A DNA stretch of 64,000 bases from Candidatus Scatomonas merdigallinarum. Lineage in GTDB: Bacteria; Bacillota; Clostridia; Lachnospirales; Lachnospiraceae. Under the pieces are notes generated by a model. The model had not been told where the DNA came from, ran no database searches, and saw only the letters and a list, made by a program, of their open reading frames with translations. The stretch covers positions 1 through 64,000 of the forward strand of contig DVKB01000008.1 of assembly GCA_018716305.1 (NCBI GenBank). Direction: 5' to 3'. The position numbers and the translations under genes were made by a program. Positions within the stretch are counted from its first letter, which is position 1. Every line of letters begins with the position of its first letter. Positions 1 through 7,513 of this stretch are shown here, in pieces.

Positions 1-57
1 GTTGCCCATCATTTCCCGAAGGGCTGCTTTTTGTGGGGTATCCTTTTTCCTTGCCAT
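1..57 (-). CDS. IS256-family-like transposase, N-terminal fragment (partial)
   Basis: Only the first 19 codons are in the window; the gene runs off the left edge. The start ATG lies at 55-57 on the minus strand with a GGAGG-type ribosome site just upstream at 66-71. The peptide begins MARKKDTPQKAALREMMGN, a Lys/Arg-rich opening that I associate with clostridial Mutator (IS256) transposases. An end-like sequence with a TGTGTAAA core follows at 103-129, which supports an insertion sequence boundary. The catalytic DDE residues lie outside the window, so the call rests on the N-terminus and the end sequence only. Confidence 0.5.
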   Translation of the reverse strand, partial: MARKKDTPQKAALREMMGN

Positions 58-102
58 AAAATAAACCTCCAAACTGGTAAGTCTATCTTACATCAGTTTG
101 AA

Positions 103-129
103 GGTTTACACAAACTTTGGGATACTCCC
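103..129. mobile_element. Putative terminal inverted repeat of an IS256-like element
   Basis: Read on the minus strand this stretch contains GGGAGTATCCCAAAGT followed by TTGTGTAAACC. IS256-family ends commonly carry a TGTGTAAA core about 15-20 bases from the tip, so this fits the outer end of the element whose transposase starts at 57. The element would end a few bases before the stop of the next gene (136). The partner end is outside the window and the target duplication cannot be checked. Confidence 0.45.
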
Positions 130-135
130 GCAGAT

Positions 136-663
136 TTATTCCGCAGCCCCCTCTCTTTCTCTGTTCTGTTTTAGAATCCCGGCAAGACAACTCATGGAAG
201 CGTCGTTCCAGGCATCGATACTGGGATTTCCGTCTTCGTCTACGTATTCTTTTTCCGTCAGGTATTGTTCCAATGAATCATACCCCAGCACAGAGAGCAC
301 ATCATTAAAATTTTCTTCAGATGTAGCGCAGTAGAAACCGTACAGATAACTCTCATCCAACCCCTTCAGGTTCCGAAAATCTTCAGCATCGTAGCGGTAT
401 GAACGGTTATAGCCGGAACCCTCATAATCGGTAAAGCCATTGGCATCCAGCAGATCATAGACCCGCAGATTTCCATACATGCTCAGATCAGCCATTTCGT
501 ATCCGTCAATTTCCGTGACGTACTCCGTTTTATTTCTCTTATCTTCTGGCTTCGCGGCATGCGGCCTGAGAAAAATCATAACCAGGATAAAGGCTGCGCA
601 GGCCGCTGTAAGCACGATCACCGCAGCCGGAAAATAATGCTTTTTCCGCGTTTCTTTTCGCAT
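136..663 (-). CDS. Hypothetical membrane-anchored protein
   Basis: About 175 residues, starting at MRKETRKK (ATG 661-663), which has a GGGAGGG ribosome site seven bases upstream; a longer frame to 693 lacks one. After a basic head, residues about 9-32 form one hydrophobic helix (signal anchor), followed by a soluble, Asp/Glu/Tyr-rich domain presumably outside the membrane. I recognise no catalytic motif or family. It is on the same strand as purC and 60 bases downstream of it, so it may be read from the purC transcript. Its stop lies next to the IS-like end at 103-129, so the element inserted just behind it without breaking it. Function unknown. Confidence 0.6.
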   Translation of the reverse strand: MRKETRKKHYFPAAVIVLTAACAAFILVMIFLRPHAAKPEDKRNKTEYVTEIDGYEMADLSMYGNLRVYDLLDANGFTDYEGSGYNRSYRYDAEDFRNLKGLDESYLYGFYCATSEENFNDVLSVLGYDSLEQYLTEKEYVDEDGNPSIDAWNDASMSCLAGILKQNREREGAAE

Positions 664-722
664 GGTATCCCTCCCCTGCGCGGAACAATCCATCCCCGAG
701 ATCTTCTTTTAGAAGTAAGAAT

Positions 723-1586
723 TTACTGAAGTTTTTTGCCGGTCAGCATCTCATATCCCTGCAGATATTTGTCGATGGTCTTCTGAACGATGTCCTCGGG
801 CAGAGTCCAGTCATTGTCCGGATTGGCTTTCAGCCAGTCTCTGGCAAACTGTTTGTCAAAAGAAGGCTGGCCGTGTCCCGGCTCATAGCCTTCCGCAGGC
901 CAGAAACGGGAGCTGTCCGGGGTCAGCATTTCATCGCCCAGAACAATATTTCCGTTTTCATCCAGGCCGAATTCAAATTTGGTGTCGGCAATAATAATTC
1001 CCCGGCTCAGGGCATAGTCCGCGCATTTTTTGTACAGCGCGATGGTGTAATCCCGGAGTTTGGCAGCGTATTCCTCGCCCTTGCCCGGGAAGAATTTCTC
1101 CAGGTGAGCGATGCTCTGCTCATAGGAAATGTTTTCATCGTGATCGCCGATTTCCGCTTTCGTAGAAGGCGTATAGATAGGCTCAGGCAGCTTATCCGAC
1201 TCTTTCAGCCCTTCCGGCAGTTTAATCCCGCAGACAGTGCCGTCTTTCTGATAGCTTGCCCATCCGCTTCCGGTTATATAGCCGCGGACAATGCACTCGA
1301 TGGGAAGCATATTTAATTTGCGGCACATCATGCTGTTTCCGTCAAACTGAGGCTGCTGGAAAAATTCCGGCATATCTTTTACATCGGTAGAGATCATATG
1401 GTTCGGCACGATGTCTTCTGTCAGATTGAACCAGAATTTGGACATCTGTGTCAAAACTGTTCCTTTTTTTGTCACGGTATTTTTCAGGATAACATCAAAG
1501 CAGCTGATCCTGTCCGTTGCTACCATGATCAAGTTATCGCCGTTGTCGTAAATCTCACGGACTTTTCCCTCTTTGATCGGTTTCAT
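723..1586 (-). CDS. purC: Phosphoribosylaminoimidazole-succinocarboxamide (SAICAR) synthase
   Basis: Joins aspartate to CAIR using ATP to make SAICAR in purine biosynthesis (cytosolic). The 287-residue protein shows the family blocks in order: the N-terminal KEGKVREIYD nucleotide loop, ATDRISCFD, the RGYITGSGW substrate-binding block near residue 120, EPIYTPSTKAEIGDHDENIS, and DEMLTPDSSRFWP near 220. The length fits the 280-300 residue class rather than the roughly 240-residue E. coli type. The start at 1586 has AGTGAGG upstream and a promoter at 1629-1657. No other pur gene is adjacent, so it stands alone or is co-read with the small membrane protein downstream. Confidence 0.96.
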   Translation of the reverse strand: MKPIKEGKVREIYDNGDNLIMVATDRISCFDVILKNTVTKKGTVLTQMSKFWFNLTEDIVPNHMISTDVKDMPEFFQQPQFDGNSMMCRKLNMLPIECIVRGYITGSGWASYQKDGTVCGIKLPEGLKESDKLPEPIYTPSTKAEIGDHDENISYEQSIAHLEKFFPGKGEEYAAKLRDYTIALYKKCADYALSRGIIIADTKFEFGLDENGNIVLGDEMLTPDSSRFWPAEGYEPGHGQPSFDKQFARDWLKANPDNDWTLPEDIVQKTIDKYLQGYEMLTGKKLQ

Positions 1587-1628
1587 CTTCTTTACCTCAC
1601 TTTACTAGTATGGATTCGTTACTATAAT

Positions 1629-1657
1629 AGAATAAACAAGTTTGCGGGAATAGACAA
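1629..1657 (-). promoter_or_regulatory. Sigma-A type promoter of purC
   Basis: On the minus strand TTGTCT (1652-1657) and TATTCT (1629-1634) are separated by exactly 17 bases, about 45 bases upstream of the purC start. I see no purine riboswitch fold in the short leader. Confidence 0.6.
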
Positions 1658-1708
1658 TAGTATTTTTCAAAAAAAATGAAACTTAAGAGGAGACAGAAGA
1701 AATAAATA

Positions 1709-1737
1709 TTGACTAAATGGTCTATTTCTTGTAATAT
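1709..1737 (+). promoter_or_regulatory. Promoter of the TetR gene with overlapping TetR-type operator
   Basis: TTGACT (1709-1714) and TAATAT (1732-1737) stand 17 bases apart. The -35 region overlaps the imperfect palindrome GACTAAATGGTC, a form often seen in self-regulating TetR genes. It is placed to let the regulator at 1777 repress itself and the O-acetylation cassette behind it. Confidence 0.55.
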
Positions 1738-1776
1738 GGAGCATGCAGAACTGAATGAAAGAGAGGCAAGGGGGAA

Positions 1777-2376
1777 ATGAATCAGAAGGAACGCAGCAGG
1801 CTGTCCAGAGAAAAGATTATTGCCGCATCCCTTCAGGAATTCGGGACAAACGGATTTCGGGGAACAACCATCAATGCCATATGCGGTCATGGGATCGCAA
1901 AGGGACTGTTATATCACAATTTCTCCGGAAAAGAAGAATTATTTCTGCTGTGCGCGGAGAGGTGCTTTTCCAATCTGACGGCTTATCTGCGGGCTGAAAA
2001 GGGAGAGGAAAGCCTCAGCCGCGCGCTGAGGCTGAGGGAGCAGTTTTTCCGGGAAAATCCGCTGTACGCCAGAGTCTTTTTTGAAGCAATTCTTCAGCCG
2101 CCGCCGGGTCTACGCCAGGACATAAAGGAAATCCGGAAAGAATTCGATCAATTTAACCGGGCTCTGTACGCCAGGATCATTTCCGGACTTGAACTGAGGG
2201 AGGGGGTTACAGCAGAGACGGCGCTGGCTTACTGCGAACTGATACAGGATATGTTTAACTGCTATTTTAACAGCCCCGCATACGCGGGCTGGGATATGCG
2301 GGATATTATGGAAGCCCATGAATCACGTTTGGAGACAATGCTGGATTTTATGCTTTACGGAATCGCAAAAGAATAA
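1777..2376 (+). CDS. TetR/AcrR family transcriptional regulator
   Basis: 199 residues. Residues about 7-55 form the TetR helix-turn-helix: an initial helix ending EFGTNGFRGTTINAI, then the recognition region GIAKGLLYHNFSGKEELF, matching the family pattern G-x-x-x-x-x-YxxFxxKExL. The C-terminal helical half is variable and should bind a ligand that cannot be predicted. The start has AAGGGGGA six bases upstream. A TetR-like operator lies in its own promoter (1709-1737). It precedes the SGNH gene by 32 bases and may control the four-gene cassette downstream. Confidence 0.88.
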   Translation: MNQKERSRLSREKIIAASLQEFGTNGFRGTTINAICGHGIAKGLLYHNFSGKEELFLLCAERCFSNLTAYLRAEKGEESLSRALRLREQFFRENPLYARVFFEAILQPPPGLRQDIKEIRKEFDQFNRALYARIISGLELREGVTAETALAYCELIQDMFNCYFNSPAYAGWDMRDIMEAHESRLETMLDFMLYGIAKE

Positions 2377-2408
2377 GCAGGCATGAAGCACAAGGAGCAA
2401 TTCAAAAG

Positions 2409-3164
2409 ATGAAAAAAAAACAAAAGAAAAAAGCTTGGCTCTGCGCCTGTATCGCCGCAGTCTGCGTCAGCATGATTTCGGCCGTTCATATTCAGGGGGA
2501 GAGCGGAAAAGAACCGCTGCAGCTTGCTGATGGAAGAGAAGAGCTGAAAAAATTAAGTGAGAGAACGGTTCCGGAAATTGAAGAGAAAATCCGTGAGCGG
2601 GATTTACGGGAAGAACAGGAACAGACCAAGAGGGAAAACAGAACGCCGAATGAGAAAATGTCAGATGCCGTCCTTTTAGGGGATTCCAGGGCCCAGGGAT
2701 TTGCGGAATATGAAATTCTGGATCAGTCCAGAGTGCTGGCTAAAATCGGAATCAGTCTTTCGGAGACAGAGCCCTATATCGAAAAGGCTATCGGATTAAA
2801 TCCGGGAAAGATTTTTCTGAGTTACGGTCTCAACGATCTGGGAGCTGACGGAGGGGACAGCAGGAAATTTAAGGAAGAATACCGGGGCATCATCCGGAAG
2901 CTGCGGGAGGCTTTGCCGTCCTGTGAAATTTATGTGACGACCATACTTCCGGTACAGCAGAAAGCCCTGGATCAAAATCCGGTTTTGGCACATATTGAGG
3001 AGTTTAATGATGCTGTGCGGGCACTCTGCATGGAGGAACGGGTTACCTGCATTGAAATCGGAGACCTGGTCTCAGAGGAGTTTTATGAGCCGGACGGAGA
3101 ACATTTTTCCCGGGATTTTTATCCGCTGTGGTTTGAACGGATGGCGGAGGCGGCAGAATTATGA
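2409..3164 (+). CDS. SGNH/GDSL-family hydrolase, membrane-anchored
   Basis: 251 residues. A basic head and a hydrophobic segment (about residues 8-26) give a signal anchor. The catalytic part shows block I as VLLGDSRAQGF (near 94), block III as SYGLNDLG, and the terminal DGEHFSRDFYPLW with the Asp-x-x-His of block V. SGNH enzymes act as esterases or O-acyltransferases. Here the gene is first in a cassette with DUF4358, MBOAT and DHHW genes, an arrangement typical of polysaccharide O-acetylation, so acetyl transfer or removal outside the membrane is the likely role (inference). The next gene overlaps its stop by four bases (ATGA). Confidence 0.8.
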   Translation: MKKKQKKKAWLCACIAAVCVSMISAVHIQGESGKEPLQLADGREELKKLSERTVPEIEEKIRERDLREEQEQTKRENRTPNEKMSDAVLLGDSRAQGFAEYEILDQSRVLAKIGISLSETEPYIEKAIGLNPGKIFLSYGLNDLGADGGDSRKFKEEYRGIIRKLREALPSCEIYVTTILPVQQKALDQNPVLAHIEEFNDAVRALCMEERVTCIEIGDLVSEEFYEPDGEHFSRDFYPLWFERMAEAAEL

Positions 3165-3643
3165 GAAAGAAGGTGAACCGGATTTCCGCGGCGAGATTCG
3201 CGGTGTTTGCTCTTCTGGTTATCTATGTGGCAGTACTGGCTTTCCGGAACGGGAAAAGCAGCGTATCTTTTCAGACCGTGGAGGCGGCTGTAACAGAGGC
3301 TGCAGATTTCCAAAATCTTCAGCTGGGGACGGGACAGGATTTAAAAAAATTTTACGGCCTTAACGAAAAAGATTTTGACGCGGTTTGTTTTTATTATGCC
3401 AGCCAGTCCATGGGAGTGGATGAGCTTCTGCTGGTCGCCTCGGATGAAAGTGAAAAAATCGAGGAGGCAGAAGACGCGGCAGAACAGCGGATAGAGACAC
3501 AGCTGCGGAATTTTGAAGGATACGGGGAAGAGCAGACAAAACTTCTGCAGGACGCGGTCCTTATAAAAAAGGGGAATTTTTTTCTTCTGGCCGTATCCCC
3601 CCAGGGAGACGAAATAAAAGAAAAATTTTTGAGGACAGTCTGA
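3161..3643 (+). CDS. DUF4358-domain protein, membrane-anchored
   Basis: 160 residues with an N-terminal hydrophobic helix (about 10-28) and an extracytoplasmic domain containing YGLNEKDFDAVCFYYASQSMGVDELLL, the pattern I associate with DUF4358 proteins of Lachnospiraceae. The biochemical role of the family is unknown. Its start overlaps the SGNH stop and MBOAT begins 10 bases after its stop, so it belongs to the same translationally linked operon. An accessory role in acetyl-transfer complex assembly is inferred from position only. Confidence 0.7.
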   Translation: MRKKVNRISAARFAVFALLVIYVAVLAFRNGKSSVSFQTVEAAVTEAADFQNLQLGTGQDLKKFYGLNEKDFDAVCFYYASQSMGVDELLLVASDESEKIEEAEDAAEQRIETQLRNFEGYGEEQTKLLQDAVLIKKGNFFLLAVSPQGDEIKEKFLRTV

Positions 3644-3653
3644 GGAGGACATC

Positions 3654-5060
3654 ATGGTATTTTCAAGCCTTGTTTTTTTATTTACCTTTCTGCCGGCCGT
3701 CCTTCTGATATATTTTCTGGTTCCGCGGCCGGCAAAAAATGCGGCCCTTCTGGCCGCCAGCCTGATTTTTTATGCCTGGGGTGAACCGGTTTATGTCTTT
3801 CTCATGCTCCTGTCGATTCTGCTGAATTATTTCTGCGGGCTGGAAATGGCGGAGCGGGAGGCCAGAGGGCTGGGAAACAGGAGACTTTTTGTGTTCGCCG
3901 CGGCAGTCAATCTGGGACTTCTGGGATTTTTTAAATACGCGGGTTTTCTGGCGGAAAGTCTGAACGCTTTTTTGCCCTTTGATCTTCCGGTGCCCGGACT
4001 GAATCTGCCGGTGGGGATTTCCTTTTACACGTTTCAGATTTTATCCTATATCATCGATGTGTATAAGAAAAAAGTACGGGCGCAGAAAAATCTTATTTCT
4101 TTTGGATTATATGTGACCATGTTCCCCCAGCTGATCGCCGGCCCGATTGTGCGGTATGAGGAGATAGAGGGGCAGCTGAAGGAACGTAAAGTTACCTGGG
4201 AGATGTTCGGAAACGGCTCCGCTGTTTTTATCACAGGTCTGGCAAAAAAAGTGCTGCTGGCAAATATGGCCGGGGAGGTATTCAGCCAGGTCAGCGCTCT
4301 GCCGGGGGACAAGCTTTCGGTACTGACCGCGTGGACCGGCTGTCTGGCCTATACCTTTCAAATTTATTTTGATTTCAGCGGATATTCGGATATGGCTGTA
4401 GGACTTGGAAAAATGTTTGGCTTCCGCTTCCCGAAAAATTTTGATTATCCCTACACTTCCGCAGGCATTACGGAATTTTGGAGGAGGTGGCACATATCTC
4501 TGGGCACATGGTTCCGGGAATACGTTTATATTCCCCTGGGGGGAAACAGGGCCGGAAGGCTGAAACATATCAGAAATATTATGACCGTGTGGCTCCTTAC
4601 AGGGCTGTGGCACGGGGCAAGCTGGAATTTCGCGGCCTGGGGCCTGTATTACGGATGTATTCTGCTGGCGGAAAAATTTCTTCTGGCTCCTTTTTTGAGG
4701 CGGCTTCCGCGGGTCATCCGGCATCTGTACAGTCTGTTCCTGATCCTGACAGGCTGGGTATTCTTTTTCAGCCCTTCCCTTCCGGGAGCCTTCCGCTATC
4801 TGGGGGCCATGTTCGGAAGCGGGGGAAGGCCGGGAACAGATCCGGAAGGTCTGTATCTGCTTGTCTCAAATCTGCTGCTGTTTGTTATTTCGGCTGTCTG
4901 CTGCACGCCGGCGGTTCACAGAATTTTCAGCCGAGCGTTCAGGAAAAGAGGATGGATGAAAATCGCATTTCAGTGCGGCGTATGCGTGCTGCTGTTTTTT
5001 TTGTGCATTGCCAGACTGGTAACGGAGACTTACAATCCGTTTCTGTATTTCAGATTTTAA
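3654..5060 (+). CDS. MBOAT-family membrane O-acyltransferase (AlgI/DltB-like)
   Basis: 468 residues with about ten or more hydrophobic segments. The family signature is clear: GISFYTFQILSYIIDVYK near 125, FPQLIAGPIVRY, SGYSDMAVGLGKMFG, EFWRRWHISLGTWFREYVYIPLGGNR, and GLWHGASWNF with the catalytic His of the LWHG motif near residue 318. Such proteins move an acyl group from a cytosolic donor across the membrane to a carrier or partner for O-acylation of wall or secreted polymers. The flanking SGNH, DUF4358 and DHHW genes support O-acetylation. The target polymer cannot be read from the sequence. Confidence 0.93.
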   Translation: MVFSSLVFLFTFLPAVLLIYFLVPRPAKNAALLAASLIFYAWGEPVYVFLMLLSILLNYFCGLEMAEREARGLGNRRLFVFAAAVNLGLLGFFKYAGFLAESLNAFLPFDLPVPGLNLPVGISFYTFQILSYIIDVYKKKVRAQKNLISFGLYVTMFPQLIAGPIVRYEEIEGQLKERKVTWEMFGNGSAVFITGLAKKVLLANMAGEVFSQVSALPGDKLSVLTAWTGCLAYTFQIYFDFSGYSDMAVGLGKMFGFRFPKNFDYPYTSAGITEFWRRWHISLGTWFREYVYIPLGGNRAGRLKHIRNIMTVWLLTGLWHGASWNFAAWGLYYGCILLAEKFLLAPFLRRLPRVIRHLYSLFLILTGWVFFFSPSLPGAFRYLGAMFGSGGRPGTDPEGLYLLVSNLLLFVISAVCCTPAVHRIFSRAFRKRGWMKIAFQCGVCVLLFFLCIARLVTETYNPFLYFRF

Positions 5061-5077
5061 TTTAAGGGGATAATTAT

Positions 5078-6250
5078 ATGGAAAAATGGAAAAAACGCAG
5101 AGTCCGCCAGCTGACGGCCCGGATAGCGGCGATCCTGTTTCTGGCTGCCGTTTTTGGATTTTCAATACTAAACCGCCTGACGCCGGACAGAGAATTTTCC
5201 AGCCAGGAAAACAGAATTCTTGAACAGCGGCCCGCTCTGCGCCTGAGCAGCCTGGCGGACGGCACCTATATGAAAAAATATGAGACATATCAGTCAGATC
5301 AGTTCGCCGGGCGGGACGCATGGATAGAAGTCAGCACAGGCATGGAATATTTATTGGGCAGAAGAGATTCCGGCGGGGTGTTCAAGGGAGAAGATCATTA
5401 TCTGCTGGAAAAAATCGAGAGCGACGAAGGGGACAATGTGCAGGACAATATAGAAGCAGTCCGCTCTTTCGCGGAAAAGAATCAGGAGCGGGAAATTTAT
5501 TTCCTGGTCGCTCCCAACGCGGCAGAAATTCTGCAGGATAAGCTGCCGGCTTTTGCCGTAACGGAAGACCAAAAAGGACAGCTGGAACGTCTGCGGGCAT
5601 CACTTCCGGAACAGATCCGCTGGATCGATGCCTGCGGCGCGCTGGAAGCGCACCGGGACGAAGAAATCTATTACCGCACAGATCACCACTGGACCAGTCT
5701 GGGAGCCTGGTACGCGTTTCAGGAAGCAAAAAAAGTTATGGCGCTGAATGAAGCTTACACAGAGAAATTGACTCCGCGGGCAGTATCAGATTCTTTTAAC
5801 GGCACTCTTTCAGCCAGAAGCGGATATGAAAGAGGATTCCGCGAACCGATTTATATTTACTTTCCGGACGGGACGGAGGGAACCCAGGCAGTTGTCTATG
5901 ATGTGGAAAAAGGCGAAAAAACAGCCTCTCTCTACGCGCCGGAGAAGCTTAAGGAAAAGGATCAGTACGCAGTGTTTCTGGGCGGGAACCGGCCGCTTCT
6001 GGATATCCGGACAACCTCGGAATCACCGGAAAAGCTGCTGATATTCAAGGATTCCTACGCGAACTGCCTGATTCCCTTTCTGGTTCCCTACTTCCGTCAG
6101 ATCCTGGTGGTGGATCCCAGATATTATTATGGAGATGTGGAGGCTTTGATCCAGGAAAATCAGATCGGCAGCATTTTGTTTCTGTATAACGGCAATACGT
6201 TTTTTACAGACAACAGCCTGAGCGGTGTCTTGGCGGAGCAGGCAGGGTAA
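5078..6250 (+). CDS. DHHW-family (AlgJ/AlgX-like) O-acetylation protein
   Basis: 390 residues: a basic head, a single N-terminal membrane helix (about 12-30), then an extracytoplasmic domain. The name-giving motif D202-H203-H204-W205 lies in YYRTDHHWTSLGAW, and a Ser-containing block LLIFKDSYANCLIPFL near 325 supplies the likely nucleophile of an SGNH-like fold. Proteins of this type complete acetyl transfer started by MBOAT partners. It is the last gene of the cassette, starting 17 bases after MBOAT. Residues about 74-81 (YLLGRRDS) precede a domain typical of DHHW proteins in Firmicutes. Confidence 0.85.
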   Translation: MEKWKKRRVRQLTARIAAILFLAAVFGFSILNRLTPDREFSSQENRILEQRPALRLSSLADGTYMKKYETYQSDQFAGRDAWIEVSTGMEYLLGRRDSGGVFKGEDHYLLEKIESDEGDNVQDNIEAVRSFAEKNQEREIYFLVAPNAAEILQDKLPAFAVTEDQKGQLERLRASLPEQIRWIDACGALEAHRDEEIYYRTDHHWTSLGAWYAFQEAKKVMALNEAYTEKLTPRAVSDSFNGTLSARSGYERGFREPIYIYFPDGTEGTQAVVYDVEKGEKTASLYAPEKLKEKDQYAVFLGGNRPLLDIRTTSESPEKLLIFKDSYANCLIPFLVPYFRQILVVDPRYYYGDVEALIQENQIGSILFLYNGNTFFTDNSLSGVLAEQAG

Positions 6251-6331
6251 ACGCCTCCGCGCGCCGGCCTGCCTGCAAAAGAAGACGGCAGAAATTCGGC
6301 AGAAATTCTGCCGATGAAAATAAAAAAATGC

Positions 6332-6360
6332 TTGTGTTTTCAGCAGTTTTATGCTATCAT
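6332..6360 (+). promoter_or_regulatory. Promoter of the tRNA operon
   Basis: TTGTGT (6332-6337) and TATCAT (6355-6360) are separated by 17 bases and lie 13 bases before the first tRNA. Confidence 0.6.
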
Positions 6361-6372
6361 ACTACTGTTGTT

Positions 6373-6444
6373 GGCTCCGTGGTCAAGCGGTCAAGACATC
6401 GCCCTTTCACGGCGGTAACACGGGTTCGATTCCCGTCGGAGTCA
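6373..6444 (+). tRNA. tRNA-Glu (anticodon TTC)
   Basis: Seven-base acceptor GGCTCCG pairs with CGGAGTC, the anticodon loop is CTTTCAC, and the T arm carries GGTTCGATTCC. The discriminator is A at 6444 and CCA is not encoded. First gene of a four-tRNA operon. Confidence 0.95.
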
Positions 6445-6491
6445 TAGAGGAAAGCCAGAGCGGCTGGATTCAGGAAATCCTCAGTTAGATT

Positions 6492-6564
6492 GCCGATGTG
6501 GCTCAATTGGCAGAGCAGCTGATTTGTAATCAGCAGGTTATCGGTTCGAGTCCGATCATCGGCT
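6492..6564 (+). tRNA. tRNA-Thr (anticodon TGT)
   Basis: Acceptor GCCGATG pairs with CATCGGC, the anticodon stem CTGAT/ATCAG encloses TTTGTAA, and the T arm has GGTTCGAGTCC. CCA is not encoded. Confidence 0.95.
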
Positions 6565-6568
6565 CTTT

Positions 6569-6642
6569 GGACCTTTAGCTCAGTTGGTTAGAGCAACCGG
6601 CTCATAACCGGTCGGTCCTGGGTTCGAGTCCCCGAAGGTCCA
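6569..6642 (+). tRNA. tRNA with CAT anticodon (elongator Met or lysidine-modified Ile2)
   Basis: Acceptor GGACCTT pairs with AAGGTCC; the anticodon loop CTCATAA reads CAT. The acceptor stem resembles tRNA-Ile2 genes of Firmicutes, whose C34 is changed to lysidine by TilS, so Ile2 is as likely as elongator Met. It is not the initiator, because position 1-72 is a G-C pair. It begins four bases after tRNA-Thr. Confidence 0.9.
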
Positions 6643-6668
6643 CTCACACAATTTTATATCTGATACAT

Positions 6669-6742
6669 GGCCCGGTGGCTCAGCTGGTTAGAGCGCCGCC
6701 CTGTCACGGCGGAGGTCGTCGGTTCGAACCCGATCCGGGTCG
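6669..6742 (+). tRNA. tRNA-Asp (anticodon GTC)
   Basis: Acceptor GGCCCGG pairs with CCGGGTC, stem GCCGC/GCGGC encloses CTGTCAC, and the discriminator is G (6742), usual for tRNA-Asp. Last tRNA of the operon, followed by a terminator. Confidence 0.95.
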
Positions 6743-6753
6743 CTGTGTAGAAA

Positions 6754-6783
6754 AGATCCTGTTTTGCGACAGGGTCTTTTTTT
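6754..6783 (+). terminator. Rho-independent terminator of the tRNA operon
   Basis: Stem AGATCCTGT / ACAGGGTCT (one G-T pair) with a short loop runs directly into seven T residues. Confidence 0.85.
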
Positions 6784-6835
6784 CGTGATGCGCCAGGCGG
6801 AAGCATGGAAAAATAAAAAAAATCTAAAGAAATAA

Positions 6836-6896
6836 TTGACAAAACGGTTAGTCTGCATTAACATATAGTGTGCGAGAAAAATTAGCATAGTCTAAC
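6836..6896 (+). promoter_or_regulatory. feoA promoter with two palindromic metal-regulator boxes
   Basis: TTGACA (6836-6841) is followed after 17 bases by TAACAT (6859-6864). Between them lies GTTAG-TCTGCA-TTAAC (6847-6862). A second box ATTAG-CATAGT-CTAAC (6881-6896) covers the probable start of transcription. Both match GTTAG-N6-CTAAC with one change each, the palindrome that recurs ahead of feoB, the DUF3793 gene and the small RNA candidate. Position over the promoter indicates repression. The sequence resembles DtxR-family half-sites (TTAG/CTAA), and a DtxR-like gene closes the island at 12302. Confidence 0.7.
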
Positions 6897-6926
6897 CTAT
6901 GGCATATCTGTTATAAAGGAGGAAAT

Positions 6927-7139
6927 ATGATGCCCTTGACAATGACGGCAGCAGGAGAGTCCGCGACCATCCGGCGGGTAGGTGGCAATGCAGAGGTGAA
7001 ACGTCACCTGGAGAATCTTGGGTTTGTAGAGGGGAGCAATATCACCGTGGTTTCTGTCTCAGGCGGCAACGTGATCGTCAATGTAAAAGAATCCAGGATC
7101 GCCATCAGCAAGGAGATGGCAAATAGAATCATGGTGTGA
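6927..7139 (+). CDS. feoA: FeoA-domain protein (first copy)
   Basis: 70 residues forming a single SH3-like FeoA domain: MPLTMTAAGESATIRRVGG, HLENLGFVEGSNITVV, then GGNVIVNVKESRIAISKEMANRIMV. FeoA is a small cytosolic partner that modulates FeoB, the ferrous iron channel. AAAGGAGGAAA precedes the start. It is first in feoA-feoA-feoB, 67 bases ahead of the second copy. Two separate FeoA proteins per FeoB are common in Clostridia. Confidence 0.93.
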   Translation: MMPLTMTAAGESATIRRVGGNAEVKRHLENLGFVEGSNITVVSVSGGNVIVNVKESRIAISKEMANRIMV

Positions 7140-7206
7140 AAGGGGCAGTTCCGCGATTGCAGCAATTAGGAAAGAACTGTGTAAGAGGTAAAGGAGGAGC
7201 GTAAAC

Positions 7207-7428
7207 ATGCGTACACTGAGGAATGTCAAGTGCGGTGAGACAGTATCCGTGATCAAGCTTCACGGAGAAGGCGCTGTCAAGCGGCGTATTATGGATATGG
7301 GAATTACCAAAGGAACCAATATCTATGTGCGGAAAGTAGCGCCGCTGGGAGATCCGGTGGAAGTAACGGTTCGGGGATATGAACTTTCTCTCCGGAAAGC
7401 AGATGCTGACATGATCGAAGTGTCATAA
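7207..7428 (+). CDS. feoA: FeoA-domain protein (second copy)
   Basis: 73 residues, one FeoA domain: RTLRNVKCGETVSVIKLHGEG, KRRIMDMGITKGTNIYVRKVAPLGDPVEVTVRGYELSLRKADADMIEV. The GDPVEVTVRGYELSLR strand is more canonical than in copy one, so this may be the FeoB-contacting form. A strong AAAGGAGGA site precedes the ATG. An 85-base gap with two further regulator boxes separates it from feoB. Confidence 0.94.
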   Translation: MRTLRNVKCGETVSVIKLHGEGAVKRRIMDMGITKGTNIYVRKVAPLGDPVEVTVRGYELSLRKADADMIEVS

Positions 7429-7444
7429 ATTTTTATGGGCATAA

Positions 7445-7493
7445 GTTAGCCTATATTAACATTTTTGAGATAAAAGTGTTAGCGTATACTATT
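7445..7493 (+). promoter_or_regulatory. Internal feoB promoter with two palindromic regulator boxes
   Basis: TTGAGA (7465-7470) and TACTAT (7487-7492) are 16 bases apart. GTTAG-CCTATA-TTAAC (7445-7460) sits just upstream and GTTAG-CGTATA-CTATT (7478-7493, two changes) covers the -10. feoB can thus be transcribed separately from the feoA genes under the same metal control. Confidence 0.6.
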
Positions 7494-7513
7494 AATGAAG
7501 GAGGACAAGGAAA

